Below, piece by piece: positions 1 through 12,893 of a stretch of 64,000 bases of DNA. The stretch comes from Certhia americana (lineage: Eukaryota > Chordata > Aves > Passeriformes > Certhiidae). Made by a program: the position numbers and the translations under genes. Numbering within the stretch: position 1 is the first letter of the stretch; every line of letters begins with the position of its first letter. The notes beneath the pieces are model-generated. The model had not been told where the DNA came from. It did not search any database and was given only the letters and a program-made list of their open reading frames with translations. Location: positions 136,001 to 200,000 of the forward strand of contig JAGMWU010000078.1 in assembly GCA_018697195.1 (NCBI GenBank), given 5' to 3'.

Positions 1-515
1 TGATTTGGTACTTCTGCTTGGTCTTCTGTCATTTAGGCAAACAGTGTCCTCCCCAGTCTCACTCCCCAGTCTCAATGATAGTGTCTGTAGGAGATGGAGA
101 CCCCACAGTCCAGTCACAGTGTGCTCTCTTCCTGACTTTGTCACTCACTTCCTACGTGTGCCCCTGCCCCTGGCTGCACCTCAGGGGAGCCCTGTAACAC
201 ACCTTTCCCATGGGTGAGTCTCCTTCCTAGGGAATCTACATCCTCAGAAAAACACTTCCCTTCAGATGCTTCACAGGACAGCAGAGCGTGCACCTTTCCC
301 TGTGTTCCATGTTCTGCTAGTGGAGTGGTGAGGTGCCAAGGAACCCCATTACCAGCCTAAAGTATGGATGAAATGGATCAACTCCAGTTCACCTTGGGAG
401 CCGTGAGGCTGGAGCTCCTGCTGGGGCAGCTTGCACAGCTCTTCTCTGGAGTTCCCAAAGTCCCAGCCAAAATAGTGCTGTCATTTCTTCTCTTCCTACC
501 CTTTTCTCCCAGCAT

Positions 516-542
516 ACACACACACACACACACACACACACA
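516..542. repeat. (AC)n microsatellite
   Basis: An uninterrupted AC dinucleotide run of about 13 units, followed by a short degraded AGACACACAG extension. Confidence 0.95.
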
Positions 543-1710
543 GAGACACACAGAGTAACAAGCCAGGCCTTTGTGCCTAAAAGGAACACTGAAATTATTA
601 ATGCACATTGAAGGAAAATAATTAATTTTTAGTAGACTTACTACACATTTTCTCAGGACAAAAACAGCAGGGATGGAGAATTTAGGTATTCAATATGCGT
701 GTAAGATACCAGTCAGATGACAGGAGGAAATCAAGGACAACATCCATTCAGTGCCTTGACTTCCTGTGTCTTTCATTACCCTAATTCCTGGCACGTTCAT
801 TCCTACTTTTTTCATATATGCATAAGGACCAAATGACACTCAAATGCAACAGTTCTCCTCCACTAAAAAAACAGGATTCAAAAGTCCATTAATAGAATGA
901 TGCAGAATTCATTGCATTGTGCATCCTTGTAAATACGCACACACCCCCTTTTTATATCAGTTCATATACGTGAAATAGTAATAAATAGTAAACACAAAAA
1001 TATAAAATGAGAACTTCATGTCATTACTACACTACACTTCTTTATGTGAGAGCTTTTAGCATTAATAGCTAGAAGAGAGTGCACACAAGTCACTCTGAGT
1101 TTTGAGAGAACTCATTAAGTTCTACTGGTTTCTATTACAGAGATGGGACTATTTGAACCTTGAACATAAGACAGGAAGACGTGAATATGATTTATTTGGA
1201 ATATAAGAGAGAGAAAACACTTCCCATTAGTGGAATAGCAGCAGCTGTTAACTCTGTAGAGTATATATGTATTAGTTTGAAAAGTCTGTAGGTAGGGAAG
1301 ATATTTCAGCCTCAAGTATCCTCATAAGACACTGACATACTTAAGCTGCACATTGCAATATGTTTGCAGAGTTAATGCTAGACAATTTTTTGGTTTAGTA
1401 TTATTATACAGAAGTGATACCAGGATGGTGTTCTCAAATAAATTATTATGTAAGATGCATAACCAATGGATATAATATAAAAATTAATTTGAAAAATGGA
1501 TAACGTATCTAATCTGATCTAATATCAGTCTTTATTTTTGCTTTGAGAGAGCCAGAAAGCAGGGCTATTCAAGAGTTTGCCTTTGGTAGAATACTTACTC
1601 AGTCCTAGTAAAAAAGGATAATAAACACTTATCTTCTTTGCTTCCACTGCCAAAAGATACAGATATTTCCTAAAATAACTTTGATATTTCCATGTAGGAC
1701 AAAGCTAATT

Positions 1711-1920
1711 AGATTCACAGAGTCACAGAAATGCTGGTTGGAGGAGACCTCTGGAGATCTGCAGTCCAGCCTCCCACTCAAAGCAGGAGTGCTGCCAACA
1801 CCAGATCAGGTCAGCCATGGCTTGGCCCCACAGCCTCTTAAAAATATATAGAGATGGAAATTTCACAACCACTTTTGGTGACCTCTTCCAGTGCTAAACC
1901 ACTCTCATGATGAAGAAATC
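1711..1920 (-). mobile_element. CR1 LINE fragment (3' part, minus strand)
   Basis: The segment begins with a CACAGAGTCACAGAA-like motif (the reverse complement of a CR1 tail) and continues GGAGGAGACCTCTGGAGATC, then TCCAGTGCTAAACCACTCTCATGATGAAG in altered form. This is the well-known reverse complement of the avian CR1 3' region. It is truncated and diverged, with no coding capacity. Confidence 0.85.
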
Positions 1921-2199
1921 AAGTATGAGAAAGTCTGCTGAGAGTTGTAGTATCTTGTAAAAGACTAATGAAGGTCAGCTAAATTTTGTTCTTAAAAAAG
2001 AGACTGTCCCTAAAAGTCTTGTCTCACTGTTAATTCTCACAGAAGGGGTAAACCCAGTCAAAGAATAGTATTTACTGACCTATGTCTATTTTAATTTCTC
2101 ACCAGTGAATATATCCTCAAAATCACCTTCTGATGGTATGGAAATGTTCTCAGTTTTATCTGATGGAAGGAGAACTGAGGTGAACAGACACTGTGTATT

Positions 2200-2280
2200 C
2201 AATTACACAGCACATCCAAAACAAAGCTGGGAGCTGAATCCAGATTTCCTACGCACTGCATAACTGCGTTAACCACAAAA
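2200..2280 (-). repeat. Possible MIR/tRNA-derived SINE relic
   Basis: ACACAGC, AGCTGGGAGCTGAATCCAGA, then a TTAACCAC motif follow the order of a reversed tRNA-derived SINE head (B box complement GATTCGAACC in decayed form). Similarity is partial. Confidence 0.4.
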
Positions 2281-4920
2281 TCATTTTAGTGTGACTTAGC
2301 TTTCTACTTTACTTTCTACTGCAAAGGTAAGTTGCAAAAAGTTAAAGTAAGTGTCTAAGTGTAGCAGGAATGATGACAGCCTTTGTGAGGATCTGAAATT
2401 TAGAATTGCTTTTTCTTACTACGTAAGAAAAAGTCATTCCTCCTTATCCCTGTAAGTATGGAGCTCACTCGGATCTCAGTCTCCCATTCTTTCACTTCGT
2501 CTTCACTGAGATGAATCCTGCAGTTCCTTCTGGAGAATGTAAATTGAAGTCATTGACTGGCACACACATTGACTTCAGATTTCTATCAGATTTCAAAGAT
2601 GCCACTGGAACCTTTGAGAAGGGTTCAGCCTTTAAAGAAACACTTAAAAATGACAAGTGGTGATCGGAATGCAGCAGTAGGGGTGGCAAAAGCAGGGTTC
2701 AGTGTGTGTATCTACACTCCTAAAATGGATCAGTTGGAATGTCATTGAGCATCTTCCTTGAAGAGCAAAAGAACAGCCAGGTTTCTGTGCTCACTTCCTA
2801 TCATTTTATTCCCTGTCATTGTTGTGCCACAGAGTCAGCTTATCTAACAGTAGGAACTGACTTTGTGGAACAAGGATTACTCCTGAGAATGGGACCACTC
2901 AAGCCCCTGCAGAGGTGCTATTTTGTACCTGCAAACCTTCTCTGCACTCATCTTGTGATAGTAGAGAGATGCAGGCTCCCATTACTATCTCTAAACACAC
3001 AGTCCCCTGTTAGCTGAGATCATGCAGTGCCCCTTTTACTGCAGCAATGTAAACATTTACCAAGAGAAGACAAGGAAATATGATCTGACACAAGAAGATT
3101 AAGCTGTATGGGCTTTTTACAGGAAGCCAAGTCCTTTAGCTGTCAGGTAGAAGCCACAGAGTGATGTCTATTGTTTCTTAAAGAGTAATTACTTCTGATT
3201 GCTTCCGAGTACACTAATTTGTCTTGATACAGAATGACAGCATAACCCAGAGCAGTGGATAACTGCATTACTTCACCTGGGTACAGGTTTTCTGGGGCTG
3301 GCAAGTACACCCTTGCTGGTTTGAGCAGCACTAGAGGATTGCACTCATACTTTGCAGGGCTGTACCCAGGCAGGAGCAAAATGGAGAAGAGCAGTGCCCT
3401 CAATTGGTGCTGAGATGGGATCTCGGAAAATCCTGGCTGGTCAAGGATGGGACTGGCTCAACACAGCATTGTGGAAAGGCAAGGCAGAGGGGACTGGGAA
3501 CAGCTGGCTTCTAGAAAGGAACAACTAAACTGACTGTAATTGCTAATTTTCTGATCTGCTCTTATTCTCTCATATTCACATTATATATCTGCTACATATG
3601 CTGCTACCTGAACCCATTCATGCACCTATGAAAAGCATAATTTTGCTAATTTCATCCAAATAAATTGTTTTCAGTAGTATTCCTTCCAAAAGGCAGGAAT
3701 AGAGAGAATAGAGGGAAAACTTGCTACTTCACAAAATTGTTGGAAATGTCAGAATACACTGCAGGTGCCACCAAAAGTCCTATTGCTCAGGGATGACCTT
3801 GTCATGTCACAATTTTATGTGGTTATTGTAGGGCAGGAGGAACTCCTGCACCAGTCAAAGAATCCTGGTTTGCCAATGCTTTGCTCCTGTGGTGCAGTCA
3901 AATCAGGAAAATCTAGAAATTTTGCAAACTGAAAGTTGAACAAAATGTTCAGGTTAGGTCACTCAGAGTGTTTTGTTGTAATTTGTAAACATTTTTTTCT
4001 ATTTTAATTTTTGTAATTTAAATCTTCTGATCTCAATTACCTTAAAATTTCAAAGTAGAAAGTGACTTCAATTGAAATAAAAATATTAAGGTTACAGGTA
4101 AAAAAAAGTCAAAAAATACTGTCATACGCATTCTGAAAAAGCAGTTCCATGCTTTGGCTGAGTTAGAGAAGATCCTGAACAAAAGTTCACCAGGACTGTT
4201 ATCTAGTGACGCTGTCTATTTGCAGAAACGAACAGTTTTATCGTTACTGACTGTAGTTTATCATAACTGACTCCAGTCAATCAGAAACTGCCCAGGACTT
4301 GAAAGTCAAACCCACAGAGCTGCAGTGAGTGGTCACAAAACTGACCATCATGCTCCCAAACTTCAGTTGTCATGCATAAATTCAAAAACCAGAGAAGAGG
4401 ACTGCACTGTTTTTTCCACCCTCCTGGCATCCCTCAGATTCTCCTTATGCCACTTTACAAGCCATAGCAGCTCCCTGCTGCTCTTCACATTTTCTGACAC
4501 TTCTAATAATTCTCCTCTTAAAATTTCTTCTTTGCAGGGAGAACAGTGAAGACATTTCAACACTTCTTGCAGATTCATTGCAAAACTGAAAAAAAAGACA
4601 AAGCTCACCTCACATTACCTCTGCGGTGGTAAAATTATTATTTTTAAGATCTGAGAGGGCTGGCTAAGAAGTTTATCCCAACTAGAAGAATGCTCCCTTT
4701 GCTTAACAGCCTGTGATTGTCCCCAACTCCCCACTTCTGAGGCAAGATAATACTGAGTGTGCCACTCCTATGGACTCCACCAAGAGCTATCGCTCCATGA
4801 GGTCTCATTATCCACTTTGATTCATTCTTAGAATTGTGGCACTTAAGCTTTTTAAGGAGTCCCTTCCTCCCGGGGTGGCTCCCTGCCTTTGTTTGCCTAA
4901 ATGGTTGTTTTCTTCACCAT

Positions 4921-4951
4921 TTTTTTTTTCTTTTCTTTTTTTTTTTTTTTA
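4921..4951. repeat. Poly(T) tract
   Basis: Nearly pure T run with two C interruptions. No retrocopy is recognisable on either side. Confidence 0.85.
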
Positions 4952-7900
4952 CTGAAGCAGTATATAGGCTGGATCTCGGCAACCACTTGGAGGAAGGGAG
5001 AGCAGAAGGGGAGATGTTGTCCAAGTGTTCTCTCACTGATCTTAGTTAAAAAGGCTTCTGTCTGACCTGTTCCAAATTGTACCTGTGTCATGATGCTCTT
5101 GGCGTCCCCAGTGTCTCCAGCCTCTTCCATGGGGGCACATCCCACTGTGCCACAAACGCTGCAAAGGGAGACAAGAGCTCATTGGAAATGCCAGGTCCCA
5201 GCAGCACATAACTCTCTGGGGTCATCATGGGAAACACCAGAGCCCCTGAGGGGCTGGATGCCAGTGTGTGGTGCAGGCAGAATGAGACCTGCCACTGCTG
5301 GTAAGTTCAGGCTGGTGAATAATGAGGGCTCAAATAACAAGAGTTTACAGAGCCGATGGACAAAATGGGTGGCCAGAGACCAAGCAAGGATCACAGGCAC
5401 TTACACGTCCTCAGAGCTGTGGAGCCCCTGCTGCCTGCAGCAGCCAGGAGCCCACCCTCTGCAGCCAGAGCTGACTTGGGCAGCAGCTGGAACAGGACTG
5501 GGTCTGATGGCTCAGCACACACCTGCTCCTCCATCATCCATCACCGTGTCACGGTTGTGCACCCCGCCAGGACGGGCCCCAGCACAGTAAAATGTCTGCT
5601 GCCTGCTCTCCCAAAGTGCAGAAAGCACAGAAAAGATCCCTATGACCTGTGCAGACAGATTTTTGGAAAGTTCTCTCCATGTATATGGAAGCTTCAGGTG
5701 TGATCAAACCAAATTCTAACTGCAGTCAATACAAGCACCTGTCCAGTGTCCAGCATCCATGGGATAGCACTCCAAAAGCAAATAGTATTTCAGAGTGACT
5801 TCAGTTATTTACTGAAGCAAATTTTGCTGGAGTAGCAAAGAAATTCGGCTCATGAAAGCATAAAGGGAACCTCATGTATAATTTTTAGTTAGAATTTATT
5901 GATTTAATTCTGTCTACAACCAGAACATGAGATCTAATTTTCCACTGAACATTAATTTAGAGAATTTTCTGAATTTAAAAACAATAAAAATAAAGACCAA
6001 AATGTGACCGTTCTTAAAATAGCCTATAGAAAATTAAATCACATTAAAGCTTTAAAAATAAATGTGTATTTATGCCAGAAAACAGTCTTTCCAGATTTGA
6101 ATTATGCATTGTGAAATAAAAAGAACATAATAAATGCCTCTTCTCATTTGTGTGGGCTTCATGATAAAAAGAACTGATAAATAGGTCAAGATAAAAAAAA
6201 AAAACAAATGGATGCTGTGGTTTGGAAGTCTTGTTTTGTGTTATAGAAGTAATAAAGTAATAAATCAGCATTAACATAAACACATTTACTCCTCCTCTCC
6301 AAAGCAGTTAATTGTTTCACGTTATCAATAAATATGTAACATTATTGATGGTGTTTTCTTTTCTTAAATCAACCCTGAAGTAATTCTATTGATTTCAATC
6401 GAATTACCAAAGACCAGTTTAGACCCACTATGACCATTTAAATATATAACTCTGGAAAGCACCTTTCCATAAGATCTGTGACATTAGTTGCCATTATTCA
6501 GTGTTTCCAAATACAGTTCTTCCATAAAAGTTATTTACCGGCTTCTTACACTGCAGTTTATCACAGCCTTCATTATTCCCTCTAGGAGTTGCACTAAATC
6601 ACCCAGCTGACAGCTCAAGTGATCCAGTTCCCTGACTGCTGGTGCTTCTAAAATAATCAAGGTCCAAACCGCCTTCTATAAAGCTTCCATTTAATCAGTG
6701 CTGACATGCACCTTAGATTGCACTTCAGGAGGTGCCAGGAGTGCCTCCAGGGCTTAGTGGCTTTATCACCAGGCAGACAGAACGTTGTTCTGCTGGCAGG
6801 TCACGCCATGAGCCCAGCCCTTCGTGTGAAAGTCACTGCCTAGGAGGGGGGGACTTGCTTTACTACCAAATCTCCCTGCACCTTTACAGTTTTGACCCAA
6901 GTCAAGGAGGTGGGGAGTGGTGTTATTTGGTTTTACTCCAAGGAAGCAACAAGAGCAGAAAGCCCCTTGCAGGATGAGCCAGCTGACAGTCAGGACCAGG
7001 TACAGCTTCTGAGTCCTTGCCTGCACATCATGGGTCCAGTCAAATGACTGTCTTGATGACAAGCTGGATATTTTTCTTCTTCTGACAAAAGCAGTGTCAG
7101 CAGAAACAAGCTTTCTTCCAGACATAGTTCATGCAATATGGGAAACTAGTTTGAAGTAGATTGGCAAAAGATTACTATAATTCTGCCAATATAAGCCATG
7201 TCTGCACTAGGGAGCTTCTGCCCCCAGTGCTCAACCAGTCAAGCAGCCCTGTGGATAGACTGACAGATATACAAGGAAACTTCCTTTCTTTCAGTGGCGC
7301 TAGCATGGATTTGTCCTGATGAAACTGTGAAATAGATACTGGCCCTCTGTTCATTCTTTGGCACTTGAACATTTTTCTGAGGAGCCACAAGAGTCAGTGC
7401 TATAACAGTGAGCCATAAAAACAGACAGAAAATATAAACACATCTGTCCCCATCTCCCATAAAAATTAACAACATTGCACTGAAGTACTTTGTAAAAGTT
7501 CCAGGCAAAAAAAATATATTCTTTGAATGATTTTTAGTAAAAAAAGTGAAAATTTCCCACCAAAGACTAAACTTCAAGCAAAACGATCTTGTCAAGAATC
7601 CAATTTTCCATCGAAAAGCATGGTAGGCTCTCCCTTAATAACAATAATAACAATCACCACTGCCAGTGTGCTACAGATGGAGCAATGAAGCAAGAAAATA
7701 GTATGTTCTTTAACAGAACAAGAAGAATAGGCAGCATTGCCCTGGACACCGTGCTAATAGCAGTTTTTGATCTTGGTACAGCAGTGTTTCCTGCTCGGGA
7801 GCTACAGCTGACATGGAGCACTGCAGGCTGCTTTTCAACACCTTCACACTTGCTGCTCTCACTCAGAAAACTGTTGAGAGGGAAACCACCACATAGTGCA

Positions 7901-10900
7901 GCAGGATGAATTTTAATCCCAGTTTTACAAATTTGCATCAGAAATCATTGAAGACTGCTGGAAGGAAGCTTATCTGGAGGAAGAAGATAAGATCAAGCAG
8001 GAAAAGTCACTTCTTCCAGGCCTTTTGCAGAGGGCTGCTCTTTGCAGCAGAGAAATGCATCAAAACCAAATACATAAATCAAGATATATCAGTCTTTGTG
8101 ATATAGAAAGATACTTCCAGCAACATACACAAGGTTTGGAGCAGGAGATGAGACAGAAGAAGGAAATGTTTTTTCAGCAGGCCCGTCCTGGTTTGGATGA
8201 GGTATCAGCCAAAGGGCAGAGCTGGGAACAGATTTCAGATCTCAAAAGTCATAAGATGAACTGCAAAGAAAAACTGATCAACTTACAATTATCTTAATAA
8301 TGACCATGGGAGTAAAGAAACAGAAGTGGGAAACAGAAATAGTTTGTCGGTAGCTTTTTTTTTTTTAAGAGATTCCTCTATTTTTGTTCTGCTAAAGCAG
8401 TTGAGCTTTAAAATTCCTTGCAAAGCAGGTGCATTCTGTACAAGAACATATCCTTGCATGCATAAACTGAAAAGTTCTGAGTATGCCTGTGTCTGAGTCT
8501 GGGAAAATCTATGCTCCGCTGTGAACAGAGACCCCAGAGCAGGGCTGAGCACAGACCCTTCAGAGCACGCACTCCCACAATGGCTAAAAAGTGGCTAAAA
8601 GCATCTCCCAGAGCTGCCTACAAGGGGTTTGAGGAAGGGGAGCTCTGCCAGAGCTTTGCTGCTGTGACAGAAGCCTTTGCATATTTTCAGTGCATGAACA
8701 TTTAAGCAGGCCTGACATACAACAAATCCTTACAGACTATGCCCTGGAAAGACTGCACGAGGATTCAGCAGGTCCCATAGATCTGTGAGTGAAGGCACCG
8801 AAGCTGCTGTGGTGGCTTAACTCATCACATGGACAGGAAAGACACAGAACATGAGGTGGCTGATGGCTTTTTCTCTCTGAAGACTGTAGTGGGAAGTGCT
8901 TGGCACAACTATCAGATAATTTTCAGGCTTTGCCTGTTTTCTGTGATACAAGTGCTTACTTTGTTGCTTCCTACAAAATTTAGATTTACGCTGTCTTTTA
9001 ACCCATTTCACCTGTTAACAACATCAATAAATGGATGACTGTCTCCTTAAGAGTATCCTGAAGTTCAATCCAGCTCTATTTGAAAACAATAGGAGAAGGA
9101 CACCAAGAGGAGCTGGGATGTGCTGAAAGGGGAGGAAAGATGTGATCACTTGATGGATCTACTTTTTAAAATGCCTTCTAATCAAGGGAGAGGAGAAACT
9201 GTTTTCTCAGCTTTACAGATGGAAACAACTGTATAATTTGGGAAGAGTCCTGCACTGTGGTGTCTAAAACTAGGTCTCTGCTGCAAATAGGCTTCTACAG
9301 AAAATCTACATACAGTTAAAAACACAAGTGCTCAGAGGCAGATACTCAGAAGTGGCAAGCAGCCATAATTCCTCCTGAAACCACTGGAGTTTTATGGATG
9401 GAACTGAGGAAGCACTCTCTCCACAAGAGAAGTTGCTGACAATAAATCAGCAGCAAGTGTTGCAATTACTGCCCCCACGCAGTGTGATGCCTTGCTTGAT
9501 GCTGCCTCCACAGAATAGAAATTCTATTGATGGTACGTCTCACGGTGGCACTGGAAAAAAAAAACAACAACAAACAAAACCAACTTCACAGCAGTTTTGG
9601 CACAAGGAAAGATCCAGACAACTGCCAGTCTGCACTTCAATACACAATCCTGACCAGGAGGAAAATGACTCATGCAAAGTCTGGAGCAAGACATGCTATA
9701 ATGCTTTCATATGGCCCCAGACACAATTATAATTCCTCCCATCAGCTCATCCTGCTGACATCAGCTTTCTCATTGGTTTGGCCTAATAATTAGAAAAGTT
9801 CTTAGAACTTAACCAGAACATCATTGTTCCCATGGAAAAACACCCCACTGCTCCTGTGATGGGAAATAGTTTTTTTCCTCTTTCCTTTTGAAAATTTTAT
9901 TGCTGATCTGGCTAGGCCAGGCTCCAAGTCTAAGCTAGGTTTCAGCGTGCTTTACAACACTGGCTTCGCATCGGCATCTCCCACTGCTTCTGAAATCAGC
10001 CAGAGAAAATGAGCCTTTGTAGGGAGCAAGCAGAAATGTCTCAGAAAAACAGATGAGCAGCCTGGACTATACCCTGGAAGCAGAGCGGGAGGGGGAAAGG
10101 CTTCTCATACTGCCCTCCCTGTCCCAGGTCCTGTCCCCTTTCTCCAAACTGCTGGGGAAGGAGGAATCCTGGTGCCATCACAAACCCATCCAAAGGTGGC
10201 AGTGGCCATGGAGAGAGGAAGAAAGAGCAGTTAATGAATGTCACTGGAGAGAGAGTGAGCTGCAGATTGTGTGTGATAAGCAGAGAAATGATCAGAGGTA
10301 GCAGCAGCTAACAGATGTCTGGCAACTCTGCTCCAAGGGAGCCCTGATGTGGTAGAGACAAGGGAGGGAGGGAGGAAGGGAGAGATGGCCTCCAAGGACC
10401 AGGGTGGATGGTCCCTATTTGCAGGAGGCTGACAGGAGATATTCCTGCAATCCCAGCCTGCCCTTGGGGGAATGAATTGGGTCAAGCTTCTCTGGTAAAC
10501 CAAATCTCCCAACTTTCCCACACTGTTTTCATATTTCCTCTTAAAGATTTCAGCCATGACAGGTGCTGTCACATTGTGACTGCTCAGGCAGACACAAGAG
10601 AAGAGATGTCCTTGGAATACAGAGAAAGTAAGGGCTGTCCCTTAACTGTGTCTCGTGATGTGGACAAAGCTCCACCCAAAGCTGCCATGGTCACACTGTC
10701 TCAGCCTCAGGTGATGATGGGATTTGGTTCTGTGCCTTCACAGGCAGGATTTTAGTGAGCTTCCAGCAGGTAAGTTATGACAGTGTCTGTCAGTTCACTG
10801 TCCCATTTATTTTTGCATGATATTATAAGGATTTGGAGACTGGAGCTCCCAGCTTTAAGATCGTAATAACCCTTTTGCAGCTTAAAATAAAAAAAAGAGT

Positions 10901-10925
10901 AAACCCAGTAGAGGATACAGTTAAG

Positions 10926-10963
10926 CAGTAAACCAGCTTAAACTCAGTAAACCAGCTTAAACT
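10926..10963. repeat. 19-bp perfect tandem duplication
   Basis: CAGTAAACCAGCTTAAACT occurs twice head to tail with no mismatch, then a partial third start (CAGTA). Confidence 0.95.
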
Positions 10964-12159
10964 CAGTATGTTTCATTTGCTTTTCTCACCATCCATCATA
11001 TCATCTTGGGAGGGCTGAAAGCATCTTATAATAATTTGAAGAGTGAGAATTTTCTGGAAGGATACTTGCTAGAAAATAGCTTTTTAACTTCTGGGCAATA
11101 GCAGTTTTACAAAATCACTCACTTTGCACCCTGACCCTTTGCCACCACTAAGGAATAGTTGTTAATATTAATTTTAAGGATGCAATTTCAGATTCTTCCA
11201 TCCACAGAAGCAACACTCCCTACCCCAGCTATGCCACTAGAAGAGATGCTCAGACCATATTATGGATTATATGTATCTCCACATACATGCCATACTACTC
11301 TACGGAGGTGGAGTGGTGTAAGGAGGAACAACAGCCGAACTGAGGAGCAACCCAGCCTTGCACCACCTTAGCAGGCACTTTCAGGTGTAGTGACATGTTC
11401 TGTTTTCTTCAGCAGTGAAATGACCCCTGACATTATTATCACCCCTGCACTGGGGTGTGGTTGGAGGAGAGATGATCCCCTGAGGGACCATGCTGTCACT
11501 GGAATGAGCCAGAGATGGGAATTCCTCAAGCTGGCATTGCTGAGAAATATTTTATACTGCAGAGCCTTAGGTTCATAGGGCATTTCAGCACACAGTTTTA
11601 TGTGCCTGGAACACCTTTCCTTTTGGGAGGAGAAAAGGTGTTCCTAACTTGTGTTAATGTTGGAAGGGGACTCTTCCTTCCTGCTGTTCTCATTGACATG
11701 TCAGGTGTGCTGCTGTGCACTCCATTGAGTGTTGGTCTCCTTGAGAAGCTGATATGAATTTTAATTGAATACACACAAGAATGCACTCACACTAACCCTA
11801 CCCAGCAATACAAAGTTGAACTGGATGTGAGTGGCACCCAGAGAGCAGATTTTAGCCCTTCCTGTGGACAGCTGAATAGTTTGATGCATTGTTCCTGGGA
11901 ATTGTGTGCTTGCTGATGAGGACTGAGAGGGGGGGTTTCTTGCTGGGCCACTTAACATAGCAAAATTCCTGATAGTGAATGATCAGAATAAACAACGTTC
12001 TTCAAAGTGGAGCAGTTTCCCATTGTGAACACAAATTTGGCTTTTAATTTAGTGAAGACATCAGAGAGAAAAAAGAAAGTTAATTCTTATGAAAGGCAGA
12101 AGTAACAGCAGTCACCTGTAACTCAGCACCAAGGGGATCAAATCACTCTACAATTAACT

Positions 12160-12235
12160 CTCACAGTGCTCCTGCTGTGAGGATTATTATGCCTTGATGC
12201 AGAAACGGAAGCATAAATGGTTGATGTGGTTAAGA
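12160..12235 (-). repeat. Possible MIR relic
   Basis: TGAGGATTATTATG, GATGCAGAAACGGAAGCATA and GGTTAAG follow the order of the MIR middle region in reverse orientation, but at low identity. Confidence 0.35.
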
Positions 12236-12839
12236 CTCTGTACTGGGTCAGGACTCCGCCAGGAGCAGAGCCCACCACCGGTGGCTGAGGGGTTACCAGG
12301 GGATGTTGGGTAGCTGCACTGACCAAAAATTCATGTGTGGTTACCGTCTGGAGCTCCCTGCCACTGCCCTGCCGCCAGATCAGCAGGATGCAGTCTCTTA
12401 GGGATGATCTTTTAAGCATTCTAAATCCTATCAATCAAAACAAGACAGGTTTACTTAAAATGGTTTAAGTAATAGCTCTTTGCTAACTGAGAGGATTTTG
12501 TCAGAAGCAACTTAAGGACCCTCTTTGAACATTTCTGCAAACAATCTGAGGATGTGATAACATCTGGCAGGAAGACACCAACAAACAGCTGGGAGAGCAG
12601 GAAAGACTGGGAGACAATAACCCTTTTTTTTAGCAGAATTGGATTCAGAGATGGATATCTGATCCTGGCTTATCACAATATCACCTGAATTACCTGGTAA
12701 GAAAGGACCCACAGAGGAAAAGAATGCTTCTTTGAGCACCTACCTAAGAACACCTCCTGTGGCCCACACACCAGGTCAAAATTTTGGCACACTAAACAGG
12801 GAAAACACAGTTAATTAATTAAGGTTTAGTTTTTCTTTG

Positions 12840-12893
12840 GTTTTGGTTTGGGGTTTTTTTGGGTGTTTTTTTTTTTTTTTGTTTTTTTTTTCA
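12840..12893. repeat. T/G-rich low-complexity tract
   Basis: Runs of T broken by G groups, including T14 and T9 stretches. Simple sequence only. Confidence 0.85.

Noticed and set aside
3143..3403. Minus-strand frame starting with a signal-peptide-like MRALLFSILLL
   Set aside because: Tested as a possible fetuin exon 1, but the cysteine-to-GY distance is 32 residues instead of 23 and the IN motif is absent.
5090..5590. 166-codon open frame on the plus strand
   Set aside because: Low-complexity, Pro/Ala/Ser-rich reading of a locally GC-richer stretch, with no motif and overlapping open frames in other phases.
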